A DNA stretch of 64,000 nucleotides, taken from NCBI GenBank assembly GCA_022827625.1, contig JAJEIE010000029.1:175608-239607 (forward strand). Direction: 5' to 3'. Below are positions 33,669 through 42,607 of the stretch, one piece after another. The stretch is from Candidatus Poribacteria bacterium (GTDB taxonomy: Bacteria > Poribacteria > WGA-4E > WGA-3G). Below the pieces are notes generated by a model. That model did no database searches and had not been told where the DNA came from. It was given only the letters and a program-made list of their open reading frames with translations. A program made the translations under genes and the position numbers. The first letter of the stretch is position 1; the number at the start of each line of letters is the position of its first letter.

Positions 33669-33989
33669 ATGCGCGTCTTCTTCACGGCGCTATCAATTGT
33701 AATAGGTAGCATCGGTTCTGTTTTTATTATACAAGGTGGTTACCATCCTCTCAAGTATCAAGAGGTTTTGTCTAAAAATGTGAGTGCGGTCCAAGTTACA
33801 CAGGTTTATACGGAGGCGACATACAGTATAGCAGTTGGGGTGGGTATTGTTAGCATAGCCGTCTTAGTAGCAGTTATAGGTATACTCTTTTTCACAAATA
33901 AACCGATAAAAACAGACAAACAACCAGAAGCTGATTACGATACACAATTGACAGACGCTCCAGTACCTGAAATATCTACTTCATTGTAA
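33669..33989 (+). CDS. Small two-helix membrane protein
   Basis: I do not recognise this 106-residue protein. Two hydrophobic segments (about 3-22 and 53-75) flank a polar stretch of about 30 residues, which should be periplasmic, and an acidic C-terminal tail follows. CGGAGGAAG precedes the ATG. It lies between pgeF and yggS, where many bacteria carry a septum-related gene, but no such similarity is visible. Confidence 0.72.
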   Translation: MRVFFTALSIVIGSIGSVFIIQGGYHPLKYQEVLSKNVSAVQVTQVYTEATYSIAVGVGIVSIAVLVAVIGILFFTNKPIKTDKQPEADYDTQLTDAPVPEISTSL

Positions 33990-34046
33990 TCGAACCAACG
34001 TTGGAATTAGATAGGAACCTATAGCATTACATGAGAGGTATGCCAA

Positions 34047-34790
34047 TTGAATCCGATTGTCGATAACCTTTCCAGCATCAACCAACGTATCGCCGACGCT
34101 GCAGCACGAAGCCACCGGACACCCGATTCAATACGGCTTGTTGCCGTTACAAAAGGACGCTCAGTTCCAGAGATACAGAAAATTCTTGCGGCAGGTATTA
34201 GAGACATCGGCGAAAACCGAGTACAGGAAGCCCAACAGAAGTATACGGTGGTGAACGCATTCGTTAGCACCACAACCACTATACCCACTCACAAAACATG
34301 TCAGTGGCATCTCATCGGACACTTGCAAAGGAATAAAGTCAAAACGGCACTCAGTATGTTTTCGCTAATTCATTCAGTCGATAGCCTACGACTCTTGGCA
34401 GAGATCGCGCGCCGCTCCGAAGAACGCACACAACAGACAGATGTTCTAATCCAGATAAACACAACGGGTGAGGCAAGTAAGTATGGTTTAGAGGCTGACG
34501 ATTTGCTTGGATTCATGGAAGCGGCACAGGCATATCCGACAGTACATATCGCTGGACTGATGACAATGGGGCAGCTAAGTCCTTCACCCGAAGCAAACCG
34601 TCCAGCGTTCGCTTTACTTCGATTACTTGCTGAAAAAATAGAAGCACAAAAGTTTCCGGGAGTTACCATGCGGTATCTCTCAATGGGAATGACAAACGAC
34701 TTTGAGGTTGCTATTGAAGAAGGTGCGAATCTCGTTAGAATTGGTAGAGCCATCTTCGAGGTTCCAGGTCCACGGAAAGGTATGTCATGA
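34047..34790 (+). CDS. yggS: PLP homeostasis protein (YggS/PLPBP family)
   Basis: The 247-residue protein has LVAVTKGRSVPEIQKIL with the PLP-binding lysine, GENRVQEAQQK, WHLIGHLQRNKVK, INTTGEASKYGL, AGLMTMG and YLSMGMTNDFEVAIEEGANLVRIG. It is a fold type III PLP-binding protein that manages free pyridoxal phosphate. It starts at TTG 34047, with GAGAGG eight bases upstream; the nearby ATGs are out of frame. An insert of about 15 Thr-rich residues (VSTTTTIPT) precedes WHLIGH. The stop overlaps proC by four bases. Confidence 0.92.
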   Translation: MNPIVDNLSSINQRIADAAARSHRTPDSIRLVAVTKGRSVPEIQKILAAGIRDIGENRVQEAQQKYTVVNAFVSTTTTIPTHKTCQWHLIGHLQRNKVKTALSMFSLIHSVDSLRLLAEIARRSEERTQQTDVLIQINTTGEASKYGLEADDLLGFMEAAQAYPTVHIAGLMTMGQLSPSPEANRPAFALLRLLAEKIEAQKFPGVTMRYLSMGMTNDFEVAIEEGANLVRIGRAIFEVPGPRKGMS

Positions 34791-35632
34791 GCGAAACCTA
34801 CCTGAATGAACCGCAAGGAACAATTAAAAATCTTCAATTAGGTGTAATAGGCATTGGAAAGATGGGCGGCATTATCGTCCGAAGTATTGCCGGAACGCTA
34901 TTCCCTGCCCCACACATTTGGGTTACGGATCTGGATACCGCGCTTGTCAAGCAGCTCCGTGATGAAACAGGCACGAACAGCACAGCAGATATTGACACAC
35001 TCGTGGAAAAGGCAGACGTGATTCTCTGTGCGGTGCCACCCGCAGCTATCCCCCACATTCTCCCACAGGTCGCGCGCAACTTATCAATATCGCAATCGCT
35101 TATTAGTATCGCTGCAGGTGTGACAACCACAACACTTGAATCCTATTTTCATACGCCACCCGCCGTTATTCGGGTCATGCCAAATATCGCGGCTTCGGTC
35201 GGGGCAGCAATATCGGTGCTAACAATCGGCAGCGCAGCGAACGAGACGCACCTCACAATAGCACAAAAGATTTTCAACGCCTGTGGTACCTCCTTAGTGA
35301 TGGATGAGCGGCATCTCGATGCCGTCACAGGTGTGAGTGGCAGTGGACCCGCTTACGTTGCGCTCTTTATCGAAGCGTTGGCTGATGCCGGTGTTCATGT
35401 CGGTTTACCTCGGACAGATGCCCAAAAACTCGCAACGCACACTGTATTAGGCGCAGCAACGATGTTAGCCGAAACGCAGGAACATCCTGCAACTCTCAAG
35501 AACCGCGTCACGACCCCCGGTGGCACAACAGCTGCTGGACTGCACGCTTTGGAAAAAGGAGGGTTGAGGGCAACGCTCACCGAAGCGATTCTCGCCGCAA
35601 CTGAACGCGCGAAAGAATTGGGCAGCACATAA
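34787..35632 (+). CDS. proC: Pyrroline-5-carboxylate reductase
   Basis: The 281-residue protein has an N-terminal Rossmann fold (GVIGIGKMGGIIV), CAVPP, RVMPNIAASVGAA, and the C-terminal signature VSGSGPAYVALFIEALADAG with TTPGGTTAAGLHALEKGG. It reduces pyrroline-5-carboxylate to proline with NAD(P)H. It is coupled to yggS by an ATGA overlap and 24 bases from yggT, an order seen in many genomes. Confidence 0.95.
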   Translation: MSETYLNEPQGTIKNLQLGVIGIGKMGGIIVRSIAGTLFPAPHIWVTDLDTALVKQLRDETGTNSTADIDTLVEKADVILCAVPPAAIPHILPQVARNLSISQSLISIAAGVTTTTLESYFHTPPAVIRVMPNIAASVGAAISVLTIGSAANETHLTIAQKIFNACGTSLVMDERHLDAVTGVSGSGPAYVALFIEALADAGVHVGLPRTDAQKLATHTVLGAATMLAETQEHPATLKNRVTTPGGTTAAGLHALEKGGLRATLTEAILAATERAKELGST

Positions 35633-35656
35633 GATTGGGAGATACAGGACGAAATT

Positions 35657-35923
35657 ATGGATCTACTGGTTTGGGTGCTTCATGAATTGATCGAAATTTA
35701 CATGTTTATTATCATAGCCAATGCCATTCTTTCTTGGTTTGTTTATGGGACACAAAATTCAACGATTCGGCAAATTTATTGGTGGACAAGCCGTATTGTG
35801 GATCCAGCTTTGACACCGATTCGTAGAGCACTTGGACCGATGACTCGGAACCTCGGTATCGATATTTCGCCTTTTATCCTAATCTTTCTGCTAATGATCT
35901 TGAATGGACTGCTCTTGCCATAG
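35657..35923 (+). CDS. yggT: YggT family membrane protein
   Basis: The 88-residue protein has two hydrophobic helices and the YggT pattern IIIANAILSWF...RIVDPALTPIRRALGP...IDISPFILIFLLMILN, quoted in parts. The role is uncertain; some homologs affect osmotic tolerance or cell division. It sits in the usual place between proC and the ileS-like gene. Confidence 0.9.
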   Translation: MDLLVWVLHELIEIYMFIIIANAILSWFVYGTQNSTIRQIYWWTSRIVDPALTPIRRALGPMTRNLGIDISPFILIFLLMILNGLLLP

Positions 35924-36049
35924 ATAGATGGAAGCGCAATCCACTTGATGTCGTTAGAAACTGAAATGCAATCTGCATAATGAACGGAACCTCACCAGAA
36001 ATTGATTCGCTAAAACGGTAAGTGCTTCAGAAACACTCGTACGGAAAAT

Positions 36050-38719
36050 ATGAAAAAGGGAAATTCCTCCGCAAAAAGCGCGACACGTAAACAGGACAAA
36101 GCAAGCAAAGGACCAGAGAATGATTTGCTAACCGACCAAACACGAGAAAAAGTGATTTTGGAGGCTTGGGCAAATGCTAATATTCATGCTGTAGTGAACA
36201 AAAAGACGCAGACAGCAAACACTAAGACGCGGCAGACGCCCCACAGTTCTGAAACCCAAGCTTATGTCTTACGCGAGATGCCTACACCGGTTCATCTGCT
36301 AACCCTTGAAACGCTTTGCAGGAAGATTTGTCAGGACATCTTCCTCAAGGCTGAGTTAATGCAGGGGCATCAGGTCACGTATGTCCCGGCATGGGAGACC
36401 TATCCGCTTTGGATTGAAGAACAGGTCATCGCAGCAGCAAAAGTGAAATCTCCGCTCAAACTCTCTGTCCTCCGCAAACGGTGTCGTGCCCGTCACAAAC
36501 AGGAATTAGAAATCCAGAAACAGAAATTCTATCGACTCGGTATCTTTGCTGATTGGGACACCTCACAGAAGACGCTTGAATCGCGGCAAGAGGCAAGACT
36601 CATTGCCCTTATTAGCCGCTTACGAGATTCTGACTATCTCCACGACCTACCCCAACTGAGTCCATGGTGTCCGAAATGCACAATCCCGCTTAACGAAGCA
36701 AATCTCATACAGATGCCGACAAAAGCATTGAACGGCTATGTAAAGTTTCCATTTAATGTGGGGTTGGAGGCATTTGGCACCAATGTCTTTTTTGCGGTGC
36801 AACTGCTATATCTCCAAGAAATAGCATGGACCACGGAACTCGGGATTAACGAGAATACTACCTATTGGCTTACCCAATTCGCAGATGAATTTCTGCTCTT
36901 TGCTGAACCCCAGTTGAAAAATTTTTGTCAGCGTCTTGCCAAAGGACAGCCGCGACCCAAACGTGTTAAAGAGATCAAAGCCGATGAACTCACACAGTAC
37001 ACCGTAGCACACCCACTCTTTCCATCAAAAACGTTAAAGATCACACGCGTGCCGCAACCGCTCCCCGAAACACTTTCTAATCCGCAATCAACGCCGCTTT
37101 TAAAATCTGGTGTCCTGCCCCTAAATCCTGCCCACGACCAACTCAGCTACGAACTCGCTCAAGAATTAAATATAGCCTCCACACCCATTTTCGATGAAAC
37201 AGGAAGATTGACAGAAGAAGCCGGGCAACTGTGTGGCTTGTATCTATTTGATGCAGAAAAATTCATTATCCCGCAATTGGAAAGATTTGGATACCTTCTA
37301 AAGACCTATAACGAAGAACGGCGTGAACTTCACTGTCCGCGCTGCGAAGAATTAGCAGTCTTTCGTCCATGTTCAAAATGGGTATTTTCTGTCTCCAAGA
37401 ACCACGCCACTTTCCAACTCCTCAACGCGCAAGACCATTGGGACAATTATGCGAATACTGAGCACAAAAACATTCCTGATGTCCGAAATGCCGTTTCAAA
37501 TTTCAGCGACTTACAGGTTTCCGCACAACGCCAATGGGGGATGCCGCTACCAATTCTCCTCTGTGACCAGTGTGACCAACCGCTCACGGATAAAAATACA
37601 CTGAGTGCCATTCGGAATTCTATTCAGCGGGGCTTTGAATCTTGGTTCCGATTAAGTGTCGAGGAACTCCTACCTACCGATACGCACTGCTCGAACTGTG
37701 ACTCAAGCGAATTCCGCAAAGAAGCTACACTCATTGATGGACATTTCGCAAATCTACTTCAAACTATCGATAACTCTGATTTCAAGAAAGCACTCGGGGG
37801 CACCACGAGCGTCATGTTTGTTCCACAACCGAGTTCGAGTGATGCCGAGTGGATAAAATGGTTAGCCGAGATTAGCGTTATTTCCGCTGCACTCACCAGA
37901 AGCCGTCCAATTAAAGAAAGTCAACCTTTTAAGCAACTAAAGCTTAGCGTAATGCCTAAAATTGGTGGCGAAATTGAAATCGACGACACTTTCTTAAACA
38001 AATATCCAGCGGATGTTTCGCGCCTTGTTGCTATAACACCTAATCTCAGTACACAGCAAATTACCCAGCAACGCCTTGAGAAAGTCGCCGAAGACTTCCT
38101 AATGGAATATCAACAATTACAAACCTTATTTGAACACATCGGTGTCCTCCTCCACGGTTCGCTCCCGAGTGAAGGACATAACGCCAAAAACCGAAATAGC
38201 AACAAAGATGACATCAGTCCCGCTCGCCCGACGAGCGCGCCCACAGAACTGAATATAAACGATACTGACAGTTCAACCGCTGATAAAGATCTAACCATTG
38301 ATTCGCTTGCGGTAAACGTTACCGCACAACTTCTGCAAGACGTAAGACAAATTTACGAAAATGGACAGTTTCATGAAACATGGAAAATGTTAACCGATTT
38401 TTGTGTACAAGACCTCAGTTTCTATGTACACGCGATCGAAGCCCGAGATGCTACAGCCCCTCACGCAGCACATGAGGCACTCGCACAAATCAGCATCGCG
38501 TTGCTTCAACATTTCGCACCCCTAACCCCATTTTTGGCAGAACATTTCTATCAATTGATTTCTGTAGATAGCAAAACCGATAACTATAGCATCTTTGAAA
38601 AAAACTGGCATTCAGTGTCGCCTGCAATTCGGCAAAGTCTGCGGGCTTCCCAGACGAAGAAAAATGATGCAAAAGCGAAATGGGAGGCACTTGGAAATGC
38701 CCACAACGCAGAGGAGTAA
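36050..38719 (+). CDS. Degenerate isoleucyl-tRNA synthetase-like protein (no HIGH, no KMSKS)
   Basis: The 889-residue protein follows IleRS from end to end but lacks the catalytic signatures. The segment around residue 82 reads HLLTLETL where HIGHALNK belongs, then [25 protein letters not shown] in place of [43 protein letters not shown] and [16 protein letters not shown] also align. [17 protein letters not shown]...[11 protein letters not shown] and [16 protein letters not shown] match the second half, and [17 protein letters not shown] and [15 protein letters not shown]-like segments match the anticodon-binding domain. KMSKS is replaced by KIGGE near residue 637, and the DVWFDSG and DQHRGWFQS segments are lost. 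The CP1 editing domain is short. It lies between yggT and lspA, the normal ileS slot, and overlaps lspA. Without ATP-binding motifs it should not charge tRNA; a tRNA-binding or regulatory role is inferred. Confidence 0.82.
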   Translation: [889 protein letters not shown]

Positions 38720-39209
38720 AAAATCCAACTGGCAGACCGCTATTCCATTAGTCAGCGTAGCAGTACCGATGCTCATACTGGATTGGATCACCAAATGGCT
38801 TGTACAAATCCATATCACCCAGATTACAGAGGTAATTCCGATCATCCCTGGCTTCTTTAATCTTCGGCACGATAGAAATACGGGAGCGGCTTTCGGTGTG
38901 CTTGCTGGACACAGAATCTTACTTATTTTGATTACCCTTGCCGCCTTAGCCTTTATCTTCGCGTACTATCTACGCTTCAAGGAGAGCCGTTGGATGCAAA
39001 TCTCACTCGGTTTTCTGCTTGGCGGTGCTATTGGAAACTTCATTGATCGGATCCGTTTGGGCGAAGTCGTTGACTTCCTTCAATTCGGCATAGCAAGCAA
39101 GGGGCTGTTTTGGCCAACCTTCAACATTGCCGATGTCTCAGTTTGCATCGGAGCCGGTATGCTAATCGTTTATCTCTTCCGCAACCGTAATGAGAACTAC
39201 CAAAGTTGA
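38697..39209 (+). CDS. lspA: Lipoprotein signal peptidase (SPase II)
   Basis: The 170-residue polytopic protein has the LspA signatures LDWITKWL, NLRHDRNTGAAFG, GGAIGNFIDRIRLGEVVDFL (with the first catalytic Asp) and TFNIADVSVCIGAG (second catalytic Asp). It cleaves prolipoproteins at the inner membrane after lipid attachment. ATG 38697 follows GGGAGG (38682-38687) by nine bases and overlaps the ileS-like gene by 23 bases, so the two are probably coupled. A much longer in-frame extension back to 38595 is rejected. Confidence 0.94.
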   Translation: MPTTQRSKKSNWQTAIPLVSVAVPMLILDWITKWLVQIHITQITEVIPIIPGFFNLRHDRNTGAAFGVLAGHRILLILITLAALAFIFAYYLRFKESRWMQISLGFLLGGAIGNFIDRIRLGEVVDFLQFGIASKGLFWPTFNIADVSVCIGAGMLIVYLFRNRNENYQS

Positions 39210-39306
39210 CTTTCTGGAGACGCAGAAACAGGCGCATGGCCTATTAAGAAATTGAATATCCCTTTTTATCGTAGATTTTAGAATTACTTGAACACCTCTT
39301 TTGTAC

Positions 39307-39325
39307 CGCAAACTGTTAGTTTGCG
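39307..39325. repeat. Small palindromic repeat
   Basis: CGCAAACT (39307-39314), GTT, AGTTTGCG (39318-39325) form a perfect 8-bp hairpin in the gap after lspA. Confidence 0.5.
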
Positions 39326-39406
39326 TGCCCACTTTGCATAAACTGACAATTTGTGATACAAGTGTTCACATATTTTCTGGCACTACCATAGTTCGGTACC
39401 TAACGT

Positions 39407-39967
39407 ATGTATAAATTTACCACTCAACTACTCGCACTTAGCTTAGCCGTCCTTTTTTTCGCATCCGACGCAACAGCACAATTTCAACCCCCTCCAAGTC
39501 AGCAGACGCAAGAAGGCGATCCAGAGGACTATAGTGAAAGTGCGTTGCGCCGCTTTGAGATTATCACGTTAAGCTCACTGCCGTTCACCGCTATTCACAG
39601 TTACGCCGTCGTTCGTGGCATAAAAATGTACACCCAGAATCAATTCGCACCTGAGTTATCCCCTGCGGACTATCGGATCATCGGAGTTGGTGCCGTCTCT
39701 TTGTCCCTATTCATCGGACTATGGGATTGGTTGCATACCCGCAAAGTAGACCGTTCTGCCCCGCGTATCCCTGAGCGAACGCCGCCCGAACCACCCGAAG
39801 AGGAAGAACCTACTGAAGGTCCAATCGCTCGCCTGTCAAACACCACGCCATACACAGCAAAATACAGAAATAGGTCTCTACAAGAATCAATGAACAAGGA
39901 ACTGAACAGATGGGCAAGCGAACCGGCAGCCGGTCTCGCTATACCGCTCCTTCACATTCGTTTCTGA
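39407..39967 (+). CDS. Hypothetical exported/membrane protein
   Basis: I do not recognise this 186-residue protein. It starts with a signal peptide (1-24, ending in DATAQ), then a proline/glutamine-rich stretch, a short hydrophobic segment (about 100-115, GVGAVSLSLFIGLWDWL), a proline/glutamate-rich linker (about 125-140) and a C-terminal region ending in IPLLHIRF. The terminal phenylalanine and alternating pattern could suit an outer-membrane-associated protein. It sits between lspA and fmt with the same orientation. Confidence 0.7.
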   Translation: MYKFTTQLLALSLAVLFFASDATAQFQPPPSQQTQEGDPEDYSESALRRFEIITLSSLPFTAIHSYAVVRGIKMYTQNQFAPELSPADYRIIGVGAVSLSLFIGLWDWLHTRKVDRSAPRIPERTPPEPPEEEEPTEGPIARLSNTTPYTAKYRNRSLQESMNKELNRWASEPAAGLAIPLLHIRF

Positions 39968-40004
39968 ATTCGGTTAATCTGTCGAAAGACTGCACAACTC
40001 TAAA

Positions 40005-40949
40005 ATGCGCACTCTCTTTATGGGAACCAGCGAATTTGCTGTTCCGGCACTCAGAGCACTCATTTCAAGCGATTTTGAACTTATCGGTGTCGTCACACAA
40101 CCCGACCGACCAAGCGGGCGCGGCAAACGGCTCAATCCATCACCCATCAAAATCGTCGCAACAGAACACAAACTCCCTCTCTATCAACCTGAACGGGCGA
40201 GGAAACTGAACTTCGTGCGTACGCTTAAAGACTTCGCGCCCGATGTCATTGTTGTTGCCGCTTTCGGGCAACTTTTGCCACAGACAGTCTTGGATATTCC
40301 GCCATGTGGAACTATCAACCTACATCCCTCTCTCCTCCCGAAGTACCGCGGCGCTGCGCCTATCCAATGGGCATTAATCAATGGAGAAACCGAAACGGGT
40401 GTGACGCTTATGTTACTCGATGCCGGTGAAGATACCGGTAATATTATCTGCGCCGAACGCATCCGAATCAAAGATACGGATACGGCTCTAACTTTAACTG
40501 AACAGTTAGCCACACTCGGTGCCAAACAACTCGTTCAGGTGCTATCTAAGATGCCAGAGAACGCGCCACCACCGGCGACTCCGCAGAACGACGCGGCGGC
40601 GACACATGCTCCGCGGCTGACAAAGGACACTGGACACATCGACTGGAATCAACCGGCAGTCGCAATCCACAATCTTGTGAGAGGGACAGCCATCTGGCCA
40701 GGTGCGTACACTTTCTTCCGCGAGAACCTTCGGCTTAAGATTGTTGATTGTCAACCACAAACACAAGTGCCTGCTGTACCGCCGGGAACCCTTGAAATAG
40801 TAGAGAGACGAAAACTATTTGTCGCCACAGCAGAAGGAACACTCCAACTCCTGCAAATCCAGCCAGCGACGAAAAAGGCAATGGAAGCACGCGATTTTAT
40901 CAACGGGTACCAACTTCAAACAGGCGAGCGATTTCTGAAACAAATATAA
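40005..40949 (+). CDS. fmt: Methionyl-tRNA formyltransferase
   Basis: The 314-residue protein has the formyltransferase domain with MGTSEFAVPAL, NLHPSLLPKYRGAAPIQWALINGE (catalytic Asn/His region, quoted in part as HPSLLPKYRGAAP) and TGVTLMLLDAGEDTG, and the C-terminal OB-like domain (ATKKAMEARDFINGY). It formylates initiator Met-tRNA. The stop shares one base with the start of the PASTA gene (TAATG), so the two are coupled. Confidence 0.95.
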   Translation: MRTLFMGTSEFAVPALRALISSDFELIGVVTQPDRPSGRGKRLNPSPIKIVATEHKLPLYQPERARKLNFVRTLKDFAPDVIVVAAFGQLLPQTVLDIPPCGTINLHPSLLPKYRGAAPIQWALINGETETGVTLMLLDAGEDTGNIICAERIRIKDTDTALTLTEQLATLGAKQLVQVLSKMPENAPPPATPQNDAAATHAPRLTKDTGHIDWNQPAVAIHNLVRGTAIWPGAYTFFRENLRLKIVDCQPQTQVPAVPPGTLEIVERRKLFVATAEGTLQLLQIQPATKKAMEARDFINGYQLQTGERFLKQI

Positions 40950-41926
40950 TGATGAATAGTCTTAACAACACTCTATTCGCTACATTCAAAGTCTTCCTCT
41001 ATCTCTTAATCCTGCTCGGTATAATAGGCATGCTGATTGTTTTTATTGTTATTCCAAAATGGATTCGGACTGAGGAGGTGCTTGTCCCCAATATTACCGG
41101 CAAGACCTACTATGAAGCCATTCGTATCCTTGACGATGCCGGTCTGCAACCTGCCAAAACCATTCAAGAAGCGAGTAGTGATGCACCTAAGGGCGAAATC
41201 GTTGCACAAAAACCACAAGCCAATTTCAGAATTAAGTACTACCAACCCGTTCATATCACAGTGAGTATTGGTGTGGAATTAACGCCCGTCCCGTCTGTCA
41301 TCGGTAAATCACAAGAAGAGGCTTTTGATGCCCTTACATCTGCGGGATTTCGTCCAAATCGGGTATCGTCTGTCCATTCTGAAAATTACGTGCAAGGCAC
41401 AGTCATTGCGCAAACGCCGCCGGAAGGTGGCGGGCAACGGCGCGGAAGTCCGGTCAATCTTCTCGTGAGCCGCGGGCCGACCCCACAATCCATACAACTC
41501 CCGAACTTCCAAAGCCAACTCGCTAACGATGTCGTATCCACACTCGAAGGGGTCGGACTAAAAATTGAAACACAATATAGCTCACATCCGACAATCCCGG
41601 AAGGGGCAATTATTACCCATAAACCCGCAGGCGGCGCGATGGTCCAAACAGGAGACCTTGTTCTTTTAGAAATTAGTGGCGTAGGAACAAACGAAAATAT
41701 TGGTAAACCCCTACCCTTCAAACATACTGTCAGTGAAGAAGGGAATTTGTCGCGTCATATCAAAATTGTTATAATTGACGATTACGGTGAACGCACTGAA
41801 ATCAATCAACGTTATGCACCGGGTACAGTGATTGATTTGGAACGAAAAGCGGTACGAGTCTTCGGAAAAACACGGGTCCTTATCTTCGAAAATGGCGAAA
41901 AATTACCCGAAGTGATTTATAATTAA
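40949..41926 (+). CDS. Membrane-anchored PASTA-domain protein without kinase domain
   Basis: The 325-residue protein has one N-terminal membrane helix (about 12-35) and an extracytoplasmic part with three PASTA domains: LVPNITGKTYYEAIRILDDAGL, VPSVIGKSQEEAFDALTSAGF and QLPNFQSQLANDVVSTLEGVGL at their starts (each about 65-70 residues). A C-terminal region of about 75 residues follows, rich in beta-strands. PASTA domains bind peptidoglycan fragments and cell-wall drugs. In Firmicutes the PASTA kinase PrkC lies between fmt and rpe; here the same slot holds only the sensor half. The cytoplasmic N-terminus is about ten residues, too short for an enzyme. Confidence 0.87.
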   Translation: MMNSLNNTLFATFKVFLYLLILLGIIGMLIVFIVIPKWIRTEEVLVPNITGKTYYEAIRILDDAGLQPAKTIQEASSDAPKGEIVAQKPQANFRIKYYQPVHITVSIGVELTPVPSVIGKSQEEAFDALTSAGFRPNRVSSVHSENYVQGTVIAQTPPEGGGQRRGSPVNLLVSRGPTPQSIQLPNFQSQLANDVVSTLEGVGLKIETQYSSHPTIPEGAIITHKPAGGAMVQTGDLVLLEISGVGTNENIGKPLPFKHTVSEEGNLSRHIKIVIIDDYGERTEINQRYAPGTVIDLERKAVRVFGKTRVLIFENGEKLPEVIYN

Positions 41927-41934
41927 GAAAAACT

Positions 41935-41950
41935 GAGGAGAACGGAAATT
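41935..41950 (+). promoter_or_regulatory. Ribosome site and ATT start codon of rpe
   Basis: GAGGAG (41935-41940) lies seven bases before ATT 41948-41950. No ATG, GTG or TTG occurs in frame between the preceding stop (41924-41926) and ATG 42041, which lies inside conserved sequence. Confidence 0.6.
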
Positions 41951-42607
41951 CCTACGCCTAAGATTGCCCCCTCACTACTCGCTGCCGACTTCAGCTGCCT
42001 CGGTGAAGAGGTTAAGCGCATAGTCGCTGCTGGTGCTGATATGCTGCATTTCGATGTAATGGATGGTGAATTCGTTCCGAATTTTGGTATCAGTCCGCCG
42101 TTCATCGCTGCTGTGCGGCAAATAACGGAGGTGCCCTTTGATGTCCATATCATGGTGACGCACCCGCTCCGCTATATCGACGCGCTTGCTGCAGCAGGTG
42201 CTGACATAATCACCTTTCACATTGAGAGCGCAGATAAACCAGAAGCGGTAATTTCCACAATTAAAGCACACGGACTCAAAAGTGGACTCGCACTTTCACC
42301 GAAGACACCGATCTCCGCAGCCACGCCTTATCTCTCGGACATTGATTTAGTCCTACCGATGAGCGTCGAACCCGGATTCGGCGGTCAAACCTTTCAATAT
42401 AACACCCTTGAAAAAATAGCAGCATTGCATCAAATGAACCTGAAACTGGAGCAGCCGCTTGAGATCTCTGTTGACGGCGGTGTAACTACCGAAATCGCAC
42501 CCCTCGCGATGCGTCAGGGCGCGACGATTCTCGTGGCAGGCACTGCTATCTTCGGCAGCAAACAGCCCAGAGCAATCATTGAAAAACTGCGTACCACCCT
42601 GGCTTAA
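41948..42607 (+). CDS. rpe: Ribulose-phosphate 3-epimerase
   Basis: The 219-residue protein is a complete Rpe: KIAPSLLAADFSCLGEEVKRI at the start, HFDVMDGEFVPNFG (catalytic Asp and metal ligands), FDVHIMVTHP, HIESAD, MSVEPGFGGQTFQ and VDGGVTTE. It interconverts ribulose-5-phosphate and xylulose-5-phosphate. The homology begins well before the first ATG (42041), and the only well-placed start is ATT 41948 behind GAGGAG. A start at 42041 would remove the first active-site strand. It is 21 bases downstream of the PASTA gene. Confidence 0.9.
   Translation: MPTPKIAPSLLAADFSCLGEEVKRIVAAGADMLHFDVMDGEFVPNFGISPPFIAAVRQITEVPFDVHIMVTHPLRYIDALAAAGADIITFHIESADKPEAVISTIKAHGLKSGLALSPKTPISAATPYLSDIDLVLPMSVEPGFGGQTFQYNTLEKIAALHQMNLKLEQPLEISVDGGVTTEIAPLAMRQGATILVAGTAIFGSKQPRAIIEKLRTTLA

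Noticed and set aside
38595..38696. N-terminal extension of LspA
   Set aside because: The extra 34 residues are basic, unlike LspA, and come from another frame of the upstream gene; ATG 38697 has its own ribosome site.
36050..38719. Ordinary functional isoleucyl-tRNA synthetase
   Set aside because: HIGH, KMSKS and the surrounding active-site segments are absent although the rest aligns.
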